Source: Nocardioidaceae bacterium | Lineage (GTDB): Bacteria > Actinomycetota > Actinomycetes > Propionibacteriales > Nocardioidaceae | Direction: 5' to 3' | NCBI GenBank assembly: GCA_013696365.1 | Contig: JACCYS010000094.1 | Coordinates: 1 to 10,720 of the forward strand | DNA: 10,720 nucleotides | Shown here: piece by piece, positions 6,742 through 10,720 of the stretch | Numbering within the stretch: the first letter of the stretch is position 1 | Layout: each line of letters begins with the position of its first letter | The notes under the pieces: generated by a model | Told to the model about the DNA's origin: nothing | The model's database searches: none | Seen by the model: the letters and a program-made list of their open reading frames with translations, nothing else | Made by a program: the position numbers and the translations under genes

Positions 6742-7062
6742 ATGAGGATGAAGGCGATCTGGAACGGCGTCGTACTGGCCGAGAGCGACGACACGGTCGT
6801 GGTCGAGGGCAACCACTACTTCCCCCGTGACTCGCTCGTGGAGGAGTACTTCGAACCGAGCTGGACGCGTTCGGTGTGCCCGTGGAAGGGCGTGGCCTCT
6901 TACTACTCCGTCACCGTGGACGGTCAGACCAACACCGACGCAGCGTGGGAATACCGGAGGCCCTTCCCGGCGGCGCGCAAGATCAAGGACCACGTCGCGT
7001 TCGGGCACGGTGTCCAGGTCGTCGCGGGCGAAGCCAGCGTTGAGGGGACGGTCGCCCGATGA
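6742..7062 (+). CDS. DUF427 domain-containing protein
   Basis: This 106-residue protein fills the usual DUF427 domain. Diagnostic segments are WNGVVLAESDDTVVVEGNHYFP at the N-terminus, a TRSVCPWKGVASYYSV segment (43-57) with the conserved CPWKG, and AWEYRRPFPAARKIKDHVAF (69-88). The biochemical role of the family is not established to my knowledge; members often sit near oxidoreductase genes. The ATG follows AGGGAG at a five-base spacing. Its stop overlaps the start of the flavoprotein gene (ATGA), so the two are probably translationally coupled. A Crp/Fnr-type operator and -10 hexamer lie just upstream. Cytoplasmic, no signal peptide. Confidence 0.92.
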   Translation: MRMKAIWNGVVLAESDDTVVVEGNHYFPRDSLVEEYFEPSWTRSVCPWKGVASYYSVTVDGQTNTDAAWEYRRPFPAARKIKDHVAFGHGVQVVAGEASVEGTVAR

Positions 7063-8429
7063 GCGCACAGATCCCAGATCGCACTGTGGATGTCGTGGTT
7101 GTCGGGTTGGGCGTGGCTGGTGAAGCAGTCGCCGGGGAGCTCGCCTCTGCCGGCCTGGAGGTCCTCGGGGTGGAGAGCCGGCTGGTCGGCGGCGAGTGCC
7201 CCTACTGGGGCTGCATCCCGAGCAAGATGATGATCCGAGCGGCCGGGCTGATCGCCGAGACCCGCCGCGTGGAGGGCCTGGCCGGCAAGGCTAACGTCAC
7301 GCCCGACTGGGCACAGGTCGCCGAGCGGATCCGCCGCGAGGCCACCGACGACTGGGACGACCAGGTCGCGGTCGACCGGTTCACGGGACAGGGCGGACAC
7401 TTCGTCCGTGGCCGTGCCCAGCTCGCCGGCCCCGGTCGCGTGCTCGTCGACGGCCAGCTCGTCGAGGCGCGGCGTGGGGTGGTGCTGGCCACCGGCACCG
7501 TCGCCTCGATTCCGCCGATTCCGGGGCTGGCGGACACGCCGTACTGGACCAACCGCGAAGCCATAGAGCTGACCACCCTGCCCGACTCGCTCATCGTTCT
7601 CGGCGGCGGCGCGATCGGGCTGGAGCTGGCACAGGTCTTCGCCCGCTTCGGGGTGGCCGTCACCGTCGTCGAGGCAGCCGACCGGCTCCTCGCGGCCGAG
7701 GAACCCGAGTCCTCGACCCTCGTCCAGGAAGCCCTCGAGAGCGACGACATCACCGTGGTCACCTCAGCGAAGGTCGACCGCGTCACCCACGACGGACGCT
7801 TCACCCTCCACCTGCCCGACCGGGACCTGACCGCGGACAGGCTGCTGGTCGCCACCGGACGCCGAGTCGACCTCACCGGACTGGGCGTCGACACCGTCGG
7901 ACTCGACCCTGCTGGCCGGGCCCTCGAAGTCGACGAACACCTGCGCGCCGGGGAGGGACTGTGGGCGGTCGGGGACGTCACCGGTCACGGCGCCTTCACC
8001 CACGTCGGCACCTACCAGGCCAAGATCGCCGTCCGCGACATCCTCGGCGACCCCGGGCCCGCCGCCGAGTACGACGCCGTGCCCCGGGTGACCTTCACCG
8101 ACCCCGAGGTCGGTGCCGTGGGGCTGACCGAGGCCCAGGCGCGGGACCGGGGCATCGCCGTCCGTACCGGTCTCGCGCAGGTGCCGTCCTCGGCACGCGG
8201 CTGGATCCACAAGGCCGGCAACGAAGGTCTCATCAAGCTCGTCGTCGATGCCGACACCGGCCTGCTGGTCGGCGCCACCTCCGCCGGCCCCGCCGGCGGT
8301 GAGGTCCTCGGCGCCCTCGCCGTCGCCGTCCACGGCCGCGTCCCCGTCGACCGGCTGCGGCACATGATCTACGCCTACCCCACCTTCCACCGCGGCATCG
8401 AGGACGCCCTCCGCGATCTCGACGCCTGA
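7059..8429 (+). CDS. NAD(P)/FAD-dependent oxidoreductase, class I pyridine nucleotide-disulfide reductase family
   Basis: This 456-residue flavoprotein is full length for the lipoamide dehydrogenase/mercuric reductase superfamily. It has an N-terminal FAD-binding GLGVAG (16-21), the redox-active disulfide in GGECPYWGCIPSK (Cys47 and Cys52), a second Rossmann motif LGGGAIGLELA (181-191) with an acidic residue after VTVV (Glu205) favouring NADH, an ATG-type motif LLVATGR, and the FAD-contacting LWAVGDVTG (301-309). The dimerisation domain ends in YAYPTFHRGIEDAL. There the catalytic His-Pro-Thr and following Glu of classic disulfide reductases appear to be Tyr440 and Arg445, so the usual His-Glu dyad is absent. 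The natural substrate is therefore uncertain; lipoamide, mycothione or mercury reduction should not be assumed. It is coupled to DUF427 by a four-base overlap. Confidence 0.9.
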   Translation: MSAQIPDRTVDVVVVGLGVAGEAVAGELASAGLEVLGVESRLVGGECPYWGCIPSKMMIRAAGLIAETRRVEGLAGKANVTPDWAQVAERIRREATDDWDDQVAVDRFTGQGGHFVRGRAQLAGPGRVLVDGQLVEARRGVVLATGTVASIPPIPGLADTPYWTNREAIELTTLPDSLIVLGGGAIGLELAQVFARFGVAVTVVEAADRLLAAEEPESSTLVQEALESDDITVVTSAKVDRVTHDGRFTLHLPDRDLTADRLLVATGRRVDLTGLGVDTVGLDPAGRALEVDEHLRAGEGLWAVGDVTGHGAFTHVGTYQAKIAVRDILGDPGPAAEYDAVPRVTFTDPEVGAVGLTEAQARDRGIAVRTGLAQVPSSARGWIHKAGNEGLIKLVVDADTGLLVGATSAGPAGGEVLGALAVAVHGRVPVDRLRHMIYAYPTFHRGIEDALRDLDA

Positions 8430-8449
8430 TGTGTAAGCGCGGTCACCGA
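8430..8449. promoter_or_regulatory. Crp/Fnr-type operator (site 2) upstream of the four-helix membrane protein
   Basis: TGTGTAAGCGCGGTCACCGA starts right after the flavoprotein stop codon and matches site 1 at 16 of 20 positions, including the GTAAGCGCG and TCAC parts. TAGCGT at 8470-8475 starts 30.5 bp after its centre and fits a -10 element, so the spacing repeats that of sites 1 and 3. The downstream gene starts at 8508. Confidence 0.6.
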
Positions 8450-8507
8450 ACCGCACCAGCTGGTCCTTCTAGCGTCATCCACAACCACTCAACAGGAGGT
8501 CAAACCG

Positions 8508-8951
8508 ATGTCCACCACCACACACTCGATGAACCTGACAGCCACCACCCACCGCGCGGTCTACGGCATCGTCGGCGGTCTCGCCGGCGGCGTCGTCTTC
8601 GGCCTGCTCATGGCGATGATGGACATGATCGGCATGGTCGCCCAGCTCGTCGGCAGCAGCTCGGCAGCCGTCGGCTGGATCGTGCACCTGGCCATCTCCG
8701 CCTTCATCGGCGCGTCTTTCGCGGTCCTGCTCGGCTCGCTGGCCAAGACGCTCGTCCCTGCGGCTCTTGTCGGGATGGGCTACGGCGTGGTCTGGTGGGT
8801 GCTGGGCGCACTGCTGATCATGCCGGCACAGCTCGGCATGCCCGTGTTCGAGCTCAACACCACCGCCTGGCAGAGCCTGATGGGCCACCTGCTGTTCGGA
8901 CTCGTCCTCGGGATCGTGTACTCCGTGCTCGCCCGACGCGAACACGACTGA
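8508..8951 (+). CDS. Four-helix integral membrane protein of unknown function
   Basis: This 147-residue protein has predicted membrane segments near 17-37, 55-77, 83-105 and 124-142, a short polar N-terminus (MSTTTHSMNL) and a basic C-terminus (ARREHD). Glycine- and methionine-rich helices with GGLAGGVVFGLLMAMMDM and GMGYGVVWWVLG are striking. Two His residues lie in or near helices (His60 and His127), but there is no recognisable metal or haem motif. I cannot name a family. The ATG follows ACAGGAGG at good spacing. It has its own operator upstream and a strong hairpin downstream, so it is probably a single-gene transcript next to the regulator gene. Confidence 0.8.
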   Translation: MSTTTHSMNLTATTHRAVYGIVGGLAGGVVFGLLMAMMDMIGMVAQLVGSSSAAVGWIVHLAISAFIGASFAVLLGSLAKTLVPAALVGMGYGVVWWVLGALLIMPAQLGMPVFELNTTAWQSLMGHLLFGLVLGIVYSVLARREHD

Positions 8952-8973
8952 GCCGCACCATGGCAGAGGAGAC

Positions 8974-8999
8974 GGTGGCCCGCCTCGACGCGGGCCACC
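8974..8999 (+). terminator. Terminator-like hairpin after the membrane protein gene
   Basis: GGTGGCCCGC at 8974-8983 pairs perfectly with GCGGGCCACC at 8990-8999 around a six-base loop. It starts 23 bases after the stop at 8951 and has no T-run, as is common for terminators of GC-rich actinobacteria. It would separate the membrane protein transcript from the regulator gene. Confidence 0.65.
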
Positions 9000-9035
9000 T
9001 GCCTGTGAAGTCCAACTCCCGACCGGACCCGTCGT

Positions 9036-9043
9036 CATACTGT
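9036..9043 (+). promoter_or_regulatory. Possible -10 element for the Crp/Fnr regulator gene
   Basis: CATACTGT contains two overlapping TANNNT-like hexamers (CATACT and TACTGT) between the upstream terminator and the regulator gene. No convincing -35 or Crp/Fnr operator is visible, so this is a weak call. Confidence 0.3.
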
Positions 9044-9075
9044 CTGGTGGGGCACATGGGTGACCTGCAGTTGGA

Positions 9076-9097
9076 CGGCGCCCCACCTTGGGCGCCG
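9076..9097 (+). other. Stem-loop in the leader of the regulator gene
   Basis: CGGCGCCC at 9076-9083 pairs perfectly with GGGCGCCG at 9090-9097 around a six-base loop. It ends about seven bases before the GGGAGGAG ribosome binding site of the regulator gene. It could be a second terminator, an attenuator or a leader hairpin that affects translation; no T-run follows. Confidence 0.5.
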
Positions 9098-9121
9098 GGA
9101 CGACGGGAGGAGCTGTCAGAC

Positions 9122-9823
9122 GTGGAACGCCGCGGTCAAGGAGCCGACGACCTCTGGTGCATGTCAGAGGTGGACATCTTTGCCGACCTCAACGATGAGG
9201 AGATCGCGGCCATCGGGGCAGCCGCACCGATGCGGCAGTTCTCCCCCGGCGAGCTGCTCTACTCCCCACCCCAGCCGATGGAGACCCTCTTCATCCTCAA
9301 GCAGGGCAGGGTACGGATCTTCCGGGTCTCCCCCGACGGCCGGACCCTGACCACGGCCATCATCACCCCCGGCACGATCTTCGGCGAGATGCTCCTGCTC
9401 GGCCAGCAGATGCACGACAACTTCGCCGAGGCCCTCGACAAGGTCACCGTGTGCGTGATGAGCAGGTCCGACGTGCAGCGATTCCTGCTCTCCGATTCCC
9501 GGATCGCCGCACGCATCTCCGAGATCCTGGGAAACCGGGTCTCCCAGCTCGAGCGCCGCCTGTCCGACACCGTGTTCAAGAGTGTGCCCCAGCGCATCGC
9601 CACCACCCTGTGCCTGCTCGCCGGCCAGGAGCCCCGGCGGTTGTTGGGACGGGGCATCCAGATCCAGCTGACCCACGAGCAGGTGGCCGCGTTGGCGGGC
9701 ACCTCGCGCGAGACCACCACGAAGATCCTCAACGAGTACGCCGACCAGGGCCTGGTGCACCTGGGTCGGGGCCGGATCACTATCGCCGACCTGCCCCGGC
9801 TGGCCGCGGAGGCCGGCGAGTGA
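9122..9823 (+). CDS. Crp/Fnr family transcriptional regulator
   Basis: A GTG at 9122 is chosen because GGGAGGAG precedes it by nine bases; the in-frame ATG at 9161 has no well-placed site. This gives 233 residues. The N-terminal half is a cyclic-nucleotide-binding-like beta barrel with ETLFILKQGRVRIFRVSPDG (54-73) and GTIFGEMLLLGQ (84-95). A long dimerisation helix covers about 127-150, and a winged helix-turn-helix follows with LTHEQVAALAGTSRETTTKILNEY (183-206). The recognition helix SRETTTK keeps the Arg, Glu and basic residue that Crp and GlxR use to read GTGA half-sites. The cysteine pattern (Cys13, Cys111, Cys164) does not resemble the four iron-sulfur ligands of Fnr, and the cAMP ligands are not clearly present, so the effector is unknown. 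Its stop overlaps the start of the AhpD-like gene (GTGA). It is the likely reader of the operators in this window. Confidence 0.92.
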   Translation: MERRGQGADDLWCMSEVDIFADLNDEEIAAIGAAAPMRQFSPGELLYSPPQPMETLFILKQGRVRIFRVSPDGRTLTTAIITPGTIFGEMLLLGQQMHDNFAEALDKVTVCVMSRSDVQRFLLSDSRIAARISEILGNRVSQLERRLSDTVFKSVPQRIATTLCLLAGQEPRRLLGRGIQIQLTHEQVAALAGTSRETTTKILNEYADQGLVHLGRGRITIADLPRLAAEAGE

Positions 9824-10357
9824 CGTTCCTCCCCTCGCTCCCGGACTCAGCGAAGCTGCTCGACGTCTTCCGGGCCTACCCCGACACAGCCCGCCCGCTG
9901 GTCGACTATCACGAGGCTGATGCGTGGACCGTCACCGTTGACCGTGGCCGAGCGCGAGCTGGTCGCCGCCTACGTGTCCGGGCTCAACTCCTGCGACTAC
10001 TGCTACGGCATCCACAGCGTGACCGCCGAGAGGTTCGGGGTCAGCGAGCCGACCCTGTCCGGGCTGATCGAGGACCTGGACACCGCGGACGTCGACGACC
10101 GGATGCGGCCGCTGCTTCGTTACGTCGGCAAGCTCACCAGCTCTCCGGCACGGGTCTCCCCCGCCGACGCCGAAGCCGTCCTCGCGGCCGGTTGGGAGGA
10201 ACAGGCCCTGCATGACGCGGTGTCCGTCTGCGCCCTGTTCAACTTCATGAACCGGTTCGTCAACGGTCTCGGCGTGACCGCAGACGACGAGTACTCCGCC
10301 CTGTCCGGCGCCCGGCTCGCCGACGGCGGCTACGCCGGGTTGAAGAACCTGATGTAG
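9820..10357 (+). CDS. AhpD-like/carboxymuconolactone decarboxylase-family protein, frameshifted near 9916
   Basis: The probable GTG start at 9820 overlaps the regulator stop (GTGA). The first frame encodes MTFLPSLPDSAKLLDVFRAY and continues to LVDYHE. One base later a second frame continues with LMRGPSPLTVAERELVAAYV and runs to 10357. Together they give about 179 residues of a peroxidase-related AhpD-fold protein, so the sequence has one extra base (or two missing) at about 9913-9917. Most of the domain, including LNSCDYCYGIH with the CxxC-x3-H redox site, lies in the second frame, which could start on its own at ATG 9920 but lacks a ribosome binding site there. AhpD-type proteins reduce peroxiredoxin partners or decompose peroxides by disulfide chemistry. 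It may be a broken gene, a sequencing error or a recoded gene. It ends three bases from the convergent DoxX-family gene. Confidence 0.78.
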
Positions 10358-10360
10358 GCC

Positions 10361-10720
10361 TCACAGCCCCAGCAGAGGTCCGGTAAGGGTCAGCCCCACG
10401 TCCTGGGCGAAGACCCAGAGGAAGGCGAGCGACGCTCCGGCCAACGCCACGTCCTTGTTGAACTGGACCATCTCCATCTGCTTGGCCATCGGCTCGGTCT
10501 CCTTCCAGAACCCGTGCATCAGGAGCGCGGTCGGCAGCAGGAACGCGGTCAGCAGGATCGCGCCGAGGTCCCCCCACACCCCGAGGATCACCGAGAGTCC
10601 GCCGAGCGCGATCTGCACTCCGGTGACTCGAGTTGCCAGGGTGGCCATCGGCACTCCCCTGGAGGTGGCGTACTGCGCCATCGATTCTGTCTGCCCCAGA
10701 TGCCCGAGGGCCGCCATCAC
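10361..10720 (-). CDS. DoxX-family membrane protein, 5' end beyond the right edge
   Basis: The stop is at 10361-10363 and the frame stays open to the right edge, so the N-terminus is missing and no start is assigned. The 119 visible residues have the DoxX-family segment MAALGHLGQTESMAQYATSRGVP followed by hydrophobic helices around VTGVQIALGGLSVILGVWGDLGAILLTAFLLPTALLMHGFW and a last one around ALAGASLAFLWVFA. Two polar linkers (KETEPMAKQMEMVQFNKD) join them. DoxX proteins are membrane subunits linked to quinone or thiol redox and, in mycobacteria, to resistance to redox stress. The first transmembrane helix is expected just outside the window. Confidence 0.85.
   Translation of the reverse strand: MMAALGHLGQTESMAQYATSRGVPMATLATRVTGVQIALGGLSVILGVWGDLGAILLTAFLLPTALLMHGFWKETEPMAKQMEMVQFNKDVALAGASLAFLWVFAQDVGLTLTGPLLGL

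Noticed and set aside
7059..8429. Naming the flavoprotein mercuric reductase, mycothione reductase or lipoamide dehydrogenase
   Set aside because: The catalytic His and Glu are replaced and there is no C-terminal mercury-binding Cys pair or mer gene context.
8429..9823. 464-residue fusion of an upstream segment with the Crp/Fnr regulator
   Set aside because: The upstream half is a shadow of the four-helix membrane protein in another frame, and a terminator-like hairpin and a ribosome binding site separate the true regulator gene.

Overview
The window is GC-rich throughout, with GTG starts, ATGA/GTGA gene overlaps and strong GGAGG-type ribosome binding sites. It encodes families common in high-GC Gram-positives (DUF427, DUF3179, MPT53-like thioredoxin plus CcdA, a GlxR-like Crp/Fnr regulator). 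This points to an actinobacterium; genus cannot be set from the sequence. No rRNA, tRNA, CRISPR array or complete insertion sequence was seen.

Layout, left to right. (1) 254-805, plus strand: a peroxiredoxin-like protein whose reading frame is interrupted by one in-frame TGA exactly where the first Cys of a CxxC redox motif is expected. A hairpin with a GGUC loop follows the TGA at the distance expected of a bacterial SECIS element, so I read it as a selenoprotein (Sec44-Leu-Pro-Cys47). (2) 812-3409, minus strand: a DUF3179 lipoprotein gene followed, with an ATGA overlap, by a radical SAM gene that carries a frameshift near 1640. (3) 3550-5839, plus strand: a thioredoxin-fold lipoprotein (WCPTC), a CcdA-type membrane thiol transporter, then an Asp-nucleophile alpha/beta hydrolase. 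(4) 5861-6460, minus strand: an unrecognised 199-residue protein. (5) 6742-8429, plus strand: DUF427 protein and a class I pyridine nucleotide-disulfide oxidoreductase-like flavoprotein with an ATGA overlap. (6) 8508-10357, plus strand: a four-helix membrane protein, a Crp/Fnr regulator, and an AhpD/carboxymuconolactone decarboxylase-type protein with a frameshift near 9916. (7) A DoxX-family membrane protein on the minus strand runs off the right edge.

Two features tie the region together. First, many products belong to thiol, selenol or flavin redox families, in the cytoplasm (selenoprotein, AhpD-like protein, flavoprotein) and at the membrane (thioredoxin lipoprotein, CcdA, DoxX). Second, a near-palindromic 20-bp sequence of the form TCCGTAAGCGCnnTCACGGA lies in three separate promoter regions: the DUF3179/thioredoxin divergent region, upstream of DUF427, and upstream of the four-helix membrane protein. 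In each case a -10-like hexamer begins about 30 bp from its centre, the arrangement of a class II Crp-type activator. The Crp/Fnr protein encoded in the window has a recognition helix (SRETTTK) suited to GT(G/A)A half-sites, so it is the natural candidate regulator. The proposed picture is a local redox-stress regulon with a selenocysteine enzyme at its edge; the regulator-to-site link and the physiological signal are inference.
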